Assembly (NCBI GenBank): GCA_008011715.2
Contig: CP136508.1
Coordinates: 3,844,001 to 3,908,000 of the forward strand
DNA: 64,000 bases
Direction of reading: 5' to 3'
Source of the DNA: [Empedobacter] haloabium
GTDB lineage: Bacteria; Pseudomonadota; Gammaproteobacteria; Burkholderiales; Burkholderiaceae_D
Translations under genes and position numbers: made by a program
Shown: positions 19,593 through 28,462 of the stretch, one piece after another
Position numbering within the stretch: position 1 is the stretch's first letter
Layout: each line of letters opens with the position of its first letter
The notes under the pieces: model-generated
The model's input: only the letters and a program-made list of their open reading frames with translations
What the model was told of the DNA's origin: nothing
The model's database searches: none

Positions 19593-20586
19593 AGTCGGGG
19601 CTCGTGACGAAGTCAGGCGTGCCATCGGCGCGCCAGCCGATCGATCTGGCCCGGGTATGCCGGTTGGGATCATTCAGCTCATTGCCTGGGATGTCACGGT
19701 AATCGCGCGCGTGATAGACGATGATGTCCTGCTTTCCATCGGGCGTGGTGGTGAAGCAATTATGTCCCGGGCCATACAAGCCGCCGCCGCTGGCCAGCAC
19801 GGGCATTGGCGACTTGGTCCAGGCCGCCTTGTCCAGCAAATTGGCCCCCTCCCCGGCCGTCAGCATGCCCAGCGCGTAGTTGGCGTCCGTCGCGCTGGCG
19901 GAGTACGTCAGGAATACCTTGCCGTTGCGTACCAGCACGGCTGGCGCCTCATTGACGTCGAACTTCACTTTTTCCCAGGCATACTCGGGCAAGGTGAGCA
20001 AGGTAGCGGGACCGTCCAGCGCCAGCGGCGAGCGCATCTTCGCCAGATAGATACCGGTGACGTGTTTGTCGGCGGCCGGCGGGCGCTGGGTCCAGGCCAG
20101 GTAGCGTTGGCCGCGCACGGCGAACGTCGTCGCGTCCAGCGAGAACGATTCCCAGCCGGTGTCGATGCGACCCCGTTCCGTCCACGTCCCTTCCAGCGGA
20201 TTGGCGGACGGGTTCTCCAGCACGTACAGGCGGATGTCCAGCGGCGCGTCGGCGCGGCCCGCCGTGAAGTACAGGTACCATTTTCCGTCGATGCGGTGCA
20301 GTTCCGGCGCCCAGATATTGGCGCTCATCGGCCCCGATGCATGCCGGCGCCAGACTACCTTGGTGGACGCCGCGCCCAACCCGTCCAGCGTCTTCGCGCG
20401 ACGCAGCTCGATGCGGTCGTACTCCGGCACCGTGGCCGTGAAATAGTACCAGCCGTCGGTGTGCAGGGTGACGTGCGGGTCGGCGCGCTGCCGCACCAGG
20501 GGATCGTGCGGGGAGAACGCGCCGGCGTCGGCGCACAGCAAGGCGAGGGCTGCCAGCACGGCGCCCGTGGTCAGGGAAGTCGTCAT
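19591..20586 (-). CDS. Exported GH43 glycosidase
   Basis: 331 aa with a signal peptide (residues 1-23, ADAGA). The GH43 triad is Asp36 (RADPHV), Asp151 (SLDATTF) and Glu213 (VNEAPAV). It is a paralogue of the cytoplasmic GH43 at 21821-22774: the segment DRIELRRAKT and the SYSASATDANYALGM / SYSASATDHNYAMGL pair are shared, but this copy has an export signal. Likely alpha-L-arabinofuranosidase. A GC-rich hairpin lies 16 bases before the start and no good ribosome site is visible, so translation may be weak or controlled. Confidence 0.88.
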   Translation of the reverse strand: MTTSLTTGAVLAALALLCADAGAFSPHDPLVRQRADPHVTLHTDGWYYFTATVPEYDRIELRRAKTLDGLGAASTKVVWRRHASGPMSANIWAPELHRIDGKWYLYFTAGRADAPLDIRLYVLENPSANPLEGTWTERGRIDTGWESFSLDATTFAVRGQRYLAWTQRPPAADKHVTGIYLAKMRSPLALDGPATLLTLPEYAWEKVKFDVNEAPAVLVRNGKVFLTYSASATDANYALGMLTAGEGANLLDKAAWTKSPMPVLASGGGLYGPGHNCFTTTPDGKQDIIVYHARDYRDIPGNELNDPNRHTRARSIGWRADGTPDFVTSPD

Positions 20587-20601
20587 TGTGCGGGGAAATT
20601 G

Positions 20602-20634
20602 CCTGGAAAATGGGGTCTGTCCCCGTTTTCCAGG
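20602..20634 (-). repeat. Extragenic hairpin before GH43 start (GGGGTCTGTCCCC core)
   Basis: Inverted repeat with 14-bp arms (CCTGGAAAAtGGGG and its complement, one mismatch) around the loop TCTGT, between the epimerase stop and the GH43 start. A second GGGGTCTGTCCC core without a full partner arm follows at about 20653-20664. In the message it would fold just upstream of the GH43 start region, so it may attenuate or terminate transcription. Confidence 0.6.
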
Positions 20635-20671
20635 AAAGATTGCTTCAAAACAGGGGTCTGTCCCGGGTTTT

Positions 20672-21733
20672 TCAGGCTTGCGTCGTGAAGCGGTACAGCG
20701 AACGCGTCGAATAGGTTTCGCCCGGGCGCAGGATCGTGCTGGGGAACTCGGGCCGGTTCGGCGAGTCCGGGAAATGCTGCGGTTCCAGGCAGATGGCCGA
20801 GCGGTGCTCATAGGTCCAGCCCTTGCCCGCCAGGCTGCCGTCGAGGAAATTGCCACTGTAGAACTGCAGCCCCGGCTCCTGCGTGTACAGCTCCAGCACG
20901 CGGCCCGAGCCGGGGTCGCGCAGCACGGCGGCCAGGCCCAGCACGTTCGATTCGCCCTTGTTCAGCACGAAGTTGTGGTCGTAACCCAGACCGTTCTTCA
21001 GCTGCGCGTCGTCGGCCTCGATGGCCTGGCCGATGCGGCGCGGCTTGCGGAAGTCGAACGGGGTGTACTCGACCGGCGCCAGTGGGCCCAGCGGGATCGA
21101 GTTCTCGTCGATCGGCGTGTAGCGGTCGGCGTTGATCTGCAGCTCGTGGTCCAGCACCGTACCCTTGCCTGCCAAATTGAAGTAGGCGTGCTGTGTCAGG
21201 TTGACCGGCGTGGCCTGGTCGGTGGTGGCGTGGTATTTGACCAGCAGCTCGTTGGCGTCGTTCAGCTCATACGTGACCGTTACCTCCAGGTTGCCCGGGT
21301 AGCCCTGTTCGCCGTCCGGACTGGTGTAGGTCAGTTTCAGGCCGATCGACAGGTCCGCCACCATCGGCACCGCGTGCCAGACCACCTTGTCGAAGCCCTT
21401 GCTGCCGCCATGCAGGTGGTTCGGGCCGTTGTTGACGTCCAGTTGCACCGTGCGGCCATCGAGCTGGAAGCGGCCGCCGGCGATGCGGTTGCCGTAGCGG
21501 CCGATCAGCGCGCCGAAGTAAGGCGAATCGCCGAAGTACGGCTCCGGCGTGTCGAAGCCGAACGTGACGTCGGCCAGGTTGCCCTGGCGGTCCGGCACGT
21601 GCAGTTCCGTGATGATGCCGCCCAGGTTGGTGATCTTGACGATCATGCCGCTGCGGTTGCGCAGCGTGTAGAGGCTCAGCGGGGTGCCGTCCGGCGCCTG
21701 GCCGAACGGTTCCTGTTCTATCGAGAGTTCCAT
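20672..21733 (-). CDS. galM: Aldose 1-epimerase (mutarotase)
   Basis: 353 aa, no signal peptide, so cytoplasmic. Conserved mutarotase elements: NHLHGG with His106/His108, NLTQHAYFNL with His182 (acid) and CLEPQHFPD with Glu317 (base). It interconverts alpha and beta anomers of aldoses; the neighbours suggest L-arabinose released inside the cell by the cytoplasmic GH43. In an oxidative pathway it supplies the anomer used by the sugar dehydrogenase. The spacing of 87 bases from the upstream GH43 gene contains a tandem repeat. Confidence 0.92.
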   Translation of the reverse strand: MELSIEQEPFGQAPDGTPLSLYTLRNRSGMIVKITNLGGIITELHVPDRQGNLADVTFGFDTPEPYFGDSPYFGALIGRYGNRIAGGRFQLDGRTVQLDVNNGPNHLHGGSKGFDKVVWHAVPMVADLSIGLKLTYTSPDGEQGYPGNLEVTVTYELNDANELLVKYHATTDQATPVNLTQHAYFNLAGKGTVLDHELQINADRYTPIDENSIPLGPLAPVEYTPFDFRKPRRIGQAIEADDAQLKNGLGYDHNFVLNKGESNVLGLAAVLRDPGSGRVLELYTQEPGLQFYSGNFLDGSLAGKGWTYEHRSAICLEPQHFPDSPNRPEFPSTILRPGETYSTRSLYRFTTQA

Positions 21734-21767
21734 GCGTTGTTCGCTTCTTGTTATCAGCGCCGGGACA

Positions 21768-21803
21768 GGCCGATGACCCGGCCGATGACCCGGCCGATGA
21801 CCC
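21768..21803. repeat. Three perfect tandem copies of a 12-bp unit
   Basis: The unit GGCCGATGACCC is repeated three times without change in the 87-bp gap between the GH43 and epimerase genes. No protein is encoded there. A length-variable repeat at this place could change the spacing between co-transcribed genes or the leader of galM. Confidence 0.75.
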
Positions 21804-21820
21804 GGGCCGGCGCCGCCGGC

Positions 21821-22774
21821 TCAGGCAATCGAAGGCCGGCCGAAATCCGGCATGCCGTCGGCATCCCAGCGCAAGGGTTTGACGAAGGTATGGCGGTCCG
21901 GATTCCACAGCGGATCGCCGACGATTTCAGTATAAGTCCTCGCATGATAGACCAGGAGCACGGTTGAACCGTCTTCCGCCACCGTGAAGCTGTTGTGGCC
22001 CGGGCCGTAGATCTTGTGCTCGAAGCAAGTCTGCAGCACGGGCTGGTCGGCCTTGTGCCAGGACGCCGGGTCGAGCAGATCGGCATTCTCGTCCGCCCAC
22101 AACAGGCCCATGGCGTAGTTGTGGTCCGTCGCGCTGGCCGAGTAGCTGATGAAGATCTTGCCGTTCTTCTTCAGTACCGACGGGCCCTCGTTGACGAGGA
22201 AGCCGCGGCATTCCCACTCGTGTTCCGGTTTGCTCAGCATGACCGGCGCGCCCGCGATCTGCCATGGCGTTTTCATCGGCGCAATGTACAGGTTGGAGTT
22301 GCCCTCGATGTCCTCATGCTTCTGCGCCCACAGGTAGTACAGCTGGCCCTGGTGGGTGAACGTGGTGGCATCCAGGCAGAAGCTGTCGATGCCCGTGTCG
22401 ACCTGGCCCATGAACTCCCACTGCCCTTCCAGCGGATTGGCGTTCTCGTTGCGGATCGCGTACATGCGGTGCTGGAACAGCTTGTTCTTGATCTCGCGGC
22501 TCGGCGCGGCCGCGAAGTAGACATACCAGGCGCCCTGGTTGAAGTGGATCTCCGGCGCCCAGATCAGTTCCGAGTATGGACCCGTGTCCGGCTTCCTCCA
22601 GACGTCGCGCGTTTGCGCGCTGGCCAGGCCTTCGATGGTCTTGGCGCGGCGAAGTTCGATGCGGTCGTACTGGGGCACCGACGCCGTAAAATAATAATAG
22701 CCATCCGTGTGACGATAGATGTAGGGATCGGCGCGTTGCTCGATCAGGGGTTTCAGCAATTGAGTCAAGTTCAT
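21821..22774 (-). CDS. Cytoplasmic GH43 glycosidase, probable exo-alpha-L-arabinofuranosidase
   Basis: 317 aa without signal peptide or lipobox; the catalytic Asp16 (QRADPYI) comes immediately after the start, so no export segment is missing. Other active-site residues are Asp135 (FCLDATTF) and Glu196 (VNEGPSV). It follows the GPH symporter gene by 15 bases, which points to hydrolysis of imported arabino-oligosaccharides inside the cell. It is a paralogue of the exported enzyme at 19591-20586. Confidence 0.9.
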   Translation of the reverse strand: MNLTQLLKPLIEQRADPYIYRHTDGYYYFTASVPQYDRIELRRAKTIEGLASAQTRDVWRKPDTGPYSELIWAPEIHFNQGAWYVYFAAAPSREIKNKLFQHRMYAIRNENANPLEGQWEFMGQVDTGIDSFCLDATTFTHQGQLYYLWAQKHEDIEGNSNLYIAPMKTPWQIAGAPVMLSKPEHEWECRGFLVNEGPSVLKKNGKIFISYSASATDHNYAMGLLWADENADLLDPASWHKADQPVLQTCFEHKIYGPGHNSFTVAEDGSTVLLVYHARTYTEIVGDPLWNPDRHTFVKPLRWDADGMPDFGRPSIA

Positions 22775-22789
22775 TCTCCGTAGGGTCGG

Positions 22790-24145
22790 TCAGGCGGCGT
22801 AGCCGTGCGTGAGCATCTTGGCTTTCACGGTGCCGTAGTATTCGTCGCTGATGCGGTAGCGGAACATCAACAGCCCCATCACCAGGTGGAAGAAGCCCGG
22901 GATCACCGTCAGCATCAGCGCGATGCCGGTCAGCGCCAGCGGCGACTGCGCCACGTTGGGCTGGTACTGGAAGTGCGTCAGCAGCAGGCCGACCAGCGCG
23001 CCGGCGATGCCCATGCCGGCCTTCTGGCACACCGAGATGCCGCCGAAGGCGAAGCCGGAAACGCGCGTGCCGGTCTTCACCTGGCCGTAGTCGATCGTCT
23101 CGGCGATGGCCGACCAGAACACGGGCGCATGCAGGTCGACGATGAACGACAGCAGGAAGTACAGGACAAAGGCCAGCACCATGTCGCCCGGCTTGACGAA
23201 CAGGTAGATGGCAAGGCTGATCAGCGCGACGACGACCTGCGAGTTGCGGAACAGCTTGACCTTGCAGTAGCTCTTGGTGATCCAGGTCGAGGCGACCATC
23301 GACAGGATGGCGGCTGCCACGCCGGTGGACAGGAAGGCCGACACGATGGCCTCGTCGCCGCCCAGGTAGTACTTGGCGTAGTACATGGCGACCGAGCCGC
23401 GCACCACATAGCCGATGGTGCCGGTGACGCAGGCGCCGCACAGGATCAGCCACTGGTCGTTCTTCAGCAGCACCTTCAACTGGTCCAGCAGCGGCTGGCG
23501 CTCGACCACGTGGTGCACGCGCTCCTCGGTTGAAAAGAAGCAGAACAGGAACAGCACGACGCCCATCAGCGACATGAGCGCCATCGCGGCCTGGTAGCCG
23601 GCGGCCGGATTGCCGCCGCCCCACTCCTTGGCCAGCAGCGGTACGATGATCGTCACCATGAAGGCGCCGATCTTGGCGAAGAACAGCCGGTAGCCATTGG
23701 CCGACAGGCGGTCCTGCGGGTCGCTCGTCAGGCCGCTGATCAGCGAGATGTAGGGGATGCCCACGCCGGCCGTCATCAACGTCATCAGGATGTAGGTCGA
23801 ATAGGCCCAGACCATCTTGGCGTCATAGCCCCAGTCGGGCGTGGAGAACACGAAGAACACCGAGACGCCATACGGCACCGCCAGGAACAGCAGCCATGGC
23901 CGGTAACGGCCGAAGCGGTTGGTGAACCGGTCCGTGATCTGGCCCATCACCAGGTCGGCAACGGCGCCGATCACCTTCACGGCCAGGAACAGCAGCGCGA
24001 GGTCCTCCGTGTGCAGGCCGTAGATGTCGGTATAGAAGAACGTGATGATCAGCATCATCGATGAGATCACCACGTTCAGGGCCATGTCGCCCGCGCCGAA
24101 CCCTACTTTTTCCACCGTCGATAATTTTTGCATCTTCATTCCCAT
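22790..24145 (-). CDS. GPH-family sugar:cation symporter (MelB/XynB/XylP type)
   Basis: 451-aa inner-membrane protein with about 12 hydrophobic segments. Family hallmarks are the N-terminal GFGAGDMALN and the loop after helix 2 (GQITDRFTNRFGRYRPW), which matches the glycoside-pentoside-hexuronide group. Three start codons occur within 13 bases (24145, 24139, 24133); the later ones have a GGGA element better placed, so the first four residues are uncertain. It lies between the TonB receptor and the cytoplasmic GH43, consistent with cytoplasmic uptake of arabino-oligosaccharides. Confidence 0.9.
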   Translation of the reverse strand: MGMKMQKLSTVEKVGFGAGDMALNVVISSMMLIITFFYTDIYGLHTEDLALLFLAVKVIGAVADLVMGQITDRFTNRFGRYRPWLLFLAVPYGVSVFFVFSTPDWGYDAKMVWAYSTYILMTLMTAGVGIPYISLISGLTSDPQDRLSANGYRLFFAKIGAFMVTIIVPLLAKEWGGGNPAAGYQAAMALMSLMGVVLFLFCFFSTEERVHHVVERQPLLDQLKVLLKNDQWLILCGACVTGTIGYVVRGSVAMYYAKYYLGGDEAIVSAFLSTGVAAAILSMVASTWITKSYCKVKLFRNSQVVVALISLAIYLFVKPGDMVLAFVLYFLLSFIVDLHAPVFWSAIAETIDYGQVKTGTRVSGFAFGGISVCQKAGMGIAGALVGLLLTHFQYQPNVAQSPLALTGIALMLTVIPGFFHLVMGLLMFRYRISDEYYGTVKAKMLTHGYAA

Positions 24146-24214
24146 CAGAAGGACCGCGGGGCCCTGGCCGTTTGCCGGTCAGCGCCCCATTCCATGACTG
24201 CCCGCGTTAGCCGC

Positions 24215-26863
24215 TCAGTTCTTCCAGCGCAGCGCCACGCCGATGGTGCGGTCGTAGCGGCGGATGTCGCGCGCCAGTTCCGGCACCGAGTGGTAATCCT
24301 TGTACTTGAAGTCGGTCAGGTTGGTGCCGTCCACCGTCAGGCTGAGGTTCTTCGTCAGCTTGTAGGTGATGGACGCGTCCAGCGCCTTCATCGGATCGAC
24401 CACCAGGTCGTACTGGGTGGCGCGGTAGGCGTACTCCGAGACGAAGCGCGAACGCCAGCTGTACGCCACGCGGGCCGACCAGTCGCCCCGCTCGTACAGG
24501 CCGATCAGGTTGTAGGCCCACTTCGACATGCCGGCGAAGCTGTTCACCTTGCCGTCCGGTTCCGTCAGGCCGCCGTGCATGTAGGTGCCGTTCGCCTCCA
24601 GGCCGAAGCCGCCCAGCCAGCCAGGCAACCAGTCGTAGAACTGCTTGTACGCGATTTCCACGCCCTCCAGCTTGCCGTCGCTGGTGTTGTACGGGCGGCT
24701 GACGTCATAGGTGATGCCGTCGTACGTCTCGGGCGCGGACTTGCGGCGGATGTAGTTCTTGAACTCGTGCGAAAACACGGTGCCGGTGACGGAGCCGGTC
24801 GGTGCAAAATACCACTCCAGCGCCGCGTCCAGGTTCTTGCTCTCGATCGGCTTCAGGTTCGGATTGCCCGAGGTGCCGGTCGCCAGCGTCGTGTTGCCGG
24901 CCGCGTGCAGCACCAGACCCGGATTGAAGTCGGCGAAGGCCGGCCGCTGCGTCGCCTTGACCCAGTTGAAGCGCGCCTGCAGGTCCTCGCGCAGCTTGGC
25001 GCGCAGCGCCACGTTCGGCAGGTAGTCCGTGTCGGTCGTCTTGGTGCTGGCGCCGACGACGACGTTGTTGATCAGCGAGTTGCCGCGCAGGTCCTGCTCG
25101 GTGCGCACGGCACGCACGCCGAGCGTGCCTTCCACCGGTACCGACCAGGCGTCGAACGCGATGTCGGCCTTGCCGTACAGGGCCTGGGTCTTCTCGATGT
25201 CGGCGTAGAACGACAGCGGGTCCTCCGGGTTCGGGGTGGTCGTCCCGGTGAACATCTGGCGCAGGTCAGCGGTGTTGTTCAGCAGGTAGCTGGCGCACGG
25301 CATCGGGAATTGCGAGATGCCGTAGTTGCCCGCCGTCGGCCGCGACACGCAGGTGAAGCCGGGGATCGAGTTGATCATGACCTGCCTGGCCGAATAGGCG
25401 CCCGGGTGATTGACGGAGCCTTCGATGCCGTGGATCGACGCGGCGCGGCGCTTGGCGATGCGCACTCCGCCTGCGAATTCGCGGAAGAAGCCCTTGGCGG
25501 CCGGCTCGTAGATGGCGTCGGCGCGCCAGTCGGTGGAGCTGCCTTCGTCGTGGCTGTGCTGGTCGAAGAATTTCTCGAGGAAGAAGTTGGAGCCCGTCGT
25601 GATGTCCGAACCCGGGTAGGTGATCGAGCCGATGCCGTTGTCGATGCGGCCGGACACGTTCGGCATGTAGCCGACGATGTCGACGATCGGATTCTGGTTG
25701 CGGAACTTGCTGACGGTGCGGGCCAGTTCCGTCTTCAGGCGCAGCTGGTCGTTGACGTCCCAGGTAGCGCCGGTGGCGGCCTGCGTGGTGCGCGAGTAGT
25801 GGCGGCGGCCCTGGGTGGACGTCAGGGTCCACTGGTCGGCGCCTTCCTTGCTGATCGACTGCAGGTAGTTCGTGCCGGGCACCGTGGTGATGGTGGCGCC
25901 CTTGTTCAGGGGCAGCTGGCCCAGGAAGAAATTGGTCTGGGCATCGTGCTCGATGCGGGTATTGATCACTTCCGCAAACACTTCGACGTCCTTGTTCGGG
26001 CGCCACTGCAGCACGCCGTTGCCGGCCCAGCGCTTGCGGTCGCCGCCCGTCATCACGCGGCCGATCGTATCCGGGCCCGTCAGGCCGTTCTCGATCGACA
26101 GCGGCACGCCGACCCAGGCGCCTTCGTCCTGGTAGCGCCCGCGCTGGTAGGAATAACCCAGCAGCGCGCCGAACTCGCCGTACGCCGTCTTCCAGCGGTT
26201 CGACACCATGCCGGACAGCTGCGGATCGGTGGCTTTTGCCTTGTCGCGATTCTCGGCGCGGGCCACCGCGCTGGCGGTGGCGCCCTTGAAGTCGAACGGC
26301 CGGTTGGTGCGCACGTCGATGACGCCGGCCGTGCCGCCTTCGACCATGTCGACGCCCTGCGACTTGTAGACGTCCAGGCGCGACAGCATCGTGGTCGGGA
26401 TATCGGCCAGGAACAGGCTGCGGCTGACGGCCGAGAACATCTCGCGGCCGTTCAGCAGGGTGACGGCACCCGGCAGGCCGCGGATGACGACGTTGCTGGC
26501 CTCGCCGGCCTCGCGGATGATCTGCACACCGGTGATGCGGCCCAGGATCTCGGCCACGTTCTTGTCCGGAAACTTGCCGATGTCGTCGGCGACGATGGAG
26601 TCCACCACCTGCTCGTTGTTCTGCTTGAAGGCCTGGGCGCTGCGCGCGGCGTTGCGGATGCCCGTGACCGTGACGACATTGGCGGAGCTGTCCGTGGTGC
26701 CGGCCGCGCTGGCGCCGGCGCTGTCGGCCACGCTGTCGGCACCTTGCTGCGCCCACACGGAAGCGCTGCTCAGCGCTCCGGCGGCAGCCAGTGCCGCCAC
26801 TGTGACTTTCAAGGTGAAAGGATTGCGAGCGGGCGCGACACGGCCCGAAGGGACAGTCTTCAT
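24215..26863 (-). CDS. TonB-dependent outer-membrane receptor, Xanthomonas/Caulobacter carbohydrate type
   Basis: 882 aa with a signal peptide ending VWA-Q (about residue 38). The plug domain (about 60-220) carries GKFPDKNVAEILGRITGV and MVEGGTAGVIDVRT, characteristic of the TonB_Xanth_Caul group that takes up plant-derived oligosaccharides. The barrel follows and ends in GVALRWKN with the usual aromatic/hydrophobic terminus. GGAGACC lies before the start. As first gene of an operon with a symporter, two GH43 genes and a mutarotase, it probably imports arabinan fragments across the outer membrane. Confidence 0.93.
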   Translation of the reverse strand: MKTVPSGRVAPARNPFTLKVTVAALAAAGALSSASVWAQQGADSVADSAGASAAGTTDSSANVVTVTGIRNAARSAQAFKQNNEQVVDSIVADDIGKFPDKNVAEILGRITGVQIIREAGEASNVVIRGLPGAVTLLNGREMFSAVSRSLFLADIPTTMLSRLDVYKSQGVDMVEGGTAGVIDVRTNRPFDFKGATASAVARAENRDKAKATDPQLSGMVSNRWKTAYGEFGALLGYSYQRGRYQDEGAWVGVPLSIENGLTGPDTIGRVMTGGDRKRWAGNGVLQWRPNKDVEVFAEVINTRIEHDAQTNFFLGQLPLNKGATITTVPGTNYLQSISKEGADQWTLTSTQGRRHYSRTTQAATGATWDVNDQLRLKTELARTVSKFRNQNPIVDIVGYMPNVSGRIDNGIGSITYPGSDITTGSNFFLEKFFDQHSHDEGSSTDWRADAIYEPAAKGFFREFAGGVRIAKRRAASIHGIEGSVNHPGAYSARQVMINSIPGFTCVSRPTAGNYGISQFPMPCASYLLNNTADLRQMFTGTTTPNPEDPLSFYADIEKTQALYGKADIAFDAWSVPVEGTLGVRAVRTEQDLRGNSLINNVVVGASTKTTDTDYLPNVALRAKLREDLQARFNWVKATQRPAFADFNPGLVLHAAGNTTLATGTSGNPNLKPIESKNLDAALEWYFAPTGSVTGTVFSHEFKNYIRRKSAPETYDGITYDVSRPYNTSDGKLEGVEIAYKQFYDWLPGWLGGFGLEANGTYMHGGLTEPDGKVNSFAGMSKWAYNLIGLYERGDWSARVAYSWRSRFVSEYAYRATQYDLVVDPMKALDASITYKLTKNLSLTVDGTNLTDFKYKDYHSVPELARDIRRYDRTIGVALRWKN

Positions 26864-26922
26864 AGGTCTCCAATGTCTTGTAATTATTTAGTGCAGTTTT
26901 GAAACTGCTTGCCTGCGGAGCA

Positions 26923-26989
26923 TCTTAAGGGGGACAAATGAATTCGATCCAATCAATTTTTCCGCTCTTGCAATATCTTTTTTGATATC
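26923..26989 (-). promoter_or_regulatory. Promoter and palindromic operator of the TonB receptor operon (site 3)
   Basis: Minus strand: palindrome at 26972-26989 (arms AATAT and ATATC, centre CTTTTTTG identical to site 1), 18 bp, ATTGG with -35 TTGGAT (26947-26952), then a weaker -10 (TTAAGA at 18 bp or TAAGAT at 19 bp spacing, 26922-26928). The first bases after the -35 (CGA) and the sequence TCGATCCAAT are also shared with site 1. It is 60 bp upstream of the receptor start and begins 10 bp beyond the stop of the regulator gene. Confidence 0.7.
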
Positions 26990-26998
26990 GCTCCCAGC

Positions 26999-28279
26999 CT
27001 AATCCATTAGGTTTGCACGTATATTGTAGCTGCTTGGCAATTTGCTCAGCAATATAGCAATACTCCAGGCCAGGCTGTAGCGCGCGGGGACCTCGGCGGT
27101 ATCGGCCAGCAGCAGCGAGTGTGCCGCCAGCGTGGACAGCGTCTCGACGGCGTCCGCGCTGCCTGAATCGTCCAGCCGGGCGGCGGCCTGCGCCAGCGTG
27201 AACCCGGCAGGGAGTTGCGCCAGCGCGGCAAGCGCCTGCCTGGCGGACGGGGGCAGCAGTGCCTCGCCCCAGGCAGCGGCCGCACGCAGGTCGCGGTGCC
27301 GGGCGACCTGGCTGGCTGGATCGGCCAGCGTGGCCCCATCGAGCCGTGCCAGCGCGGCCAGGCGTTGGCCTGCCGGGACGCGCCGCAGCGAGGCCCCGGC
27401 CAGCGCCAGTGCCAGCGGTACGCCGCCCAGCCGGCAGCATGCGTCCCGCGCAGCCGCGAGCACGGCGGGGGCCAGCGGCCAGGTGCCGCCATACGCCCGG
27501 GCCAACAGGAGCCGGACGGCGTCGTCGGAGGCCAAGGGTGGTATGCGCACGACCGCCTCGCCGTCGGCGCGCAGGGCCTGCCGGCTGGTGGCCAGGATGC
27601 GCAGCGCGGGCCGGCGCCGGGTCAGCGCCTCGGCCAGGCGGCTGACCGCGTCCAGCTGGTAGTCGCAGTTGTCCAGTACCAGCAGCAGGGGCGCATGCGG
27701 CAGCAAGGCCGCCAGGCCGGGCAAAGACGCCGCTCCCGGCAAGCCCAGCGCCCTGGCGAGCGCCGCGACCAGTGTGGCCTCGTCGGCGGCATGCAATTCG
27801 TCCACCGCGACGCGGCGGTTGTGTGCGAGGCCCTGGGCCAGCGCCGACTTGCCGACCCCGGCAGGGCCGGTCAAGGTAACGATGGGCGCGACGGCGAGCC
27901 GGGCGGCGACGACATCCAGCAAGGCGGCGCGGCCGACCAGCGCCGGCGGCGCGGCGCATGCCAGGCTGCCCTTGAAGACGTAGCCGCCGCCGTTGACGGT
28001 ACCGATCAGGTCGCGGTCGCCCGCCAGCGCGCGCCGCAGCGCGGCGATCTGCACACGCACATTGCTGGCATGGATGGCACGGCCGGGCCAGGCGCGTTCG
28101 GTCAGCTGGGCCGCCGTCAGCACCTGGCCGGCGGCGCCGATCAGCGCCTGCAGCACGCGCGCGGCACAGGCGCCCAGCGCCACCGGACGGGCGCCGGCCG
28201 TGCGCAGCTCGCCGCGCCAGGGGTCGAAAGCATGCCGGCCGAATGCGATCGGGCCGGCAGCGGAAGGGGAAAAGTCCAT
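26999..28279 (-). CDS. Winged-helix regulator fused to AAA/NB-ARC-type ATPase, apparently C-terminally shortened
   Basis: 426 aa from the ATG (a GTG two codons earlier is possible). Residues about 12-105 form an OmpR-like winged-helix DNA-binding domain ending in the typical TVNGGGYVF. It is followed by an ATPase domain with Walker A GPAGVGKS (138-145) and Walker B LLLVLDN. Related regulators usually continue after R-Y-R/S-L with a helical/TPR sensor region; here the frame ends about 22 residues after ARYSL in noticeably more AT-rich DNA. No receiver domain. The target is unknown. It is on the same strand as the TonB receptor operon and 10 bp from its operator. Confidence 0.75.
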   Translation of the reverse strand: MDFSPSAAGPIAFGRHAFDPWRGELRTAGARPVALGACAARVLQALIGAAGQVLTAAQLTERAWPGRAIHASNVRVQIAALRRALAGDRDLIGTVNGGGYVFKGSLACAAPPALVGRAALLDVVAARLAVAPIVTLTGPAGVGKSALAQGLAHNRRVAVDELHAADEATLVAALARALGLPGAASLPGLAALLPHAPLLLVLDNCDYQLDAVSRLAEALTRRRPALRILATSRQALRADGEAVVRIPPLASDDAVRLLLARAYGGTWPLAPAVLAAARDACCRLGGVPLALALAGASLRRVPAGQRLAALARLDGATLADPASQVARHRDLRAAAAWGEALLPPSARQALAALAQLPAGFTLAQAAARLDDSGSADAVETLSTLAAHSLLLADTAEVPARYSLAWSIAILLSKLPSSYNIRANLMD

Positions 28280-28462
28280 CCGCACAGGCTACCGGCCAGC
28301 AAAGCGGCGGCACAGACCACATCGGGTCCGCGCGCGCCGCCCCGATGCGTGCACGCGGGCCTCCCCCGAAAGGGGCAAGCGGCCCGCCGGCGGCTGCCGT
28401 CCAGGAGAGCCGGGTGTAAGATGCCGCCATTACGAACCTTGTGCCGCCTGCGCGGTCCCGAC

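Noticed and set aside
21754..22086. Small minus-strand frame containing GRVIGRVIGRVIG
   Set aside because: The apparent peptide repeat is produced by the 12-bp DNA tandem repeat and the frame is otherwise a shadow of the GH43 gene.
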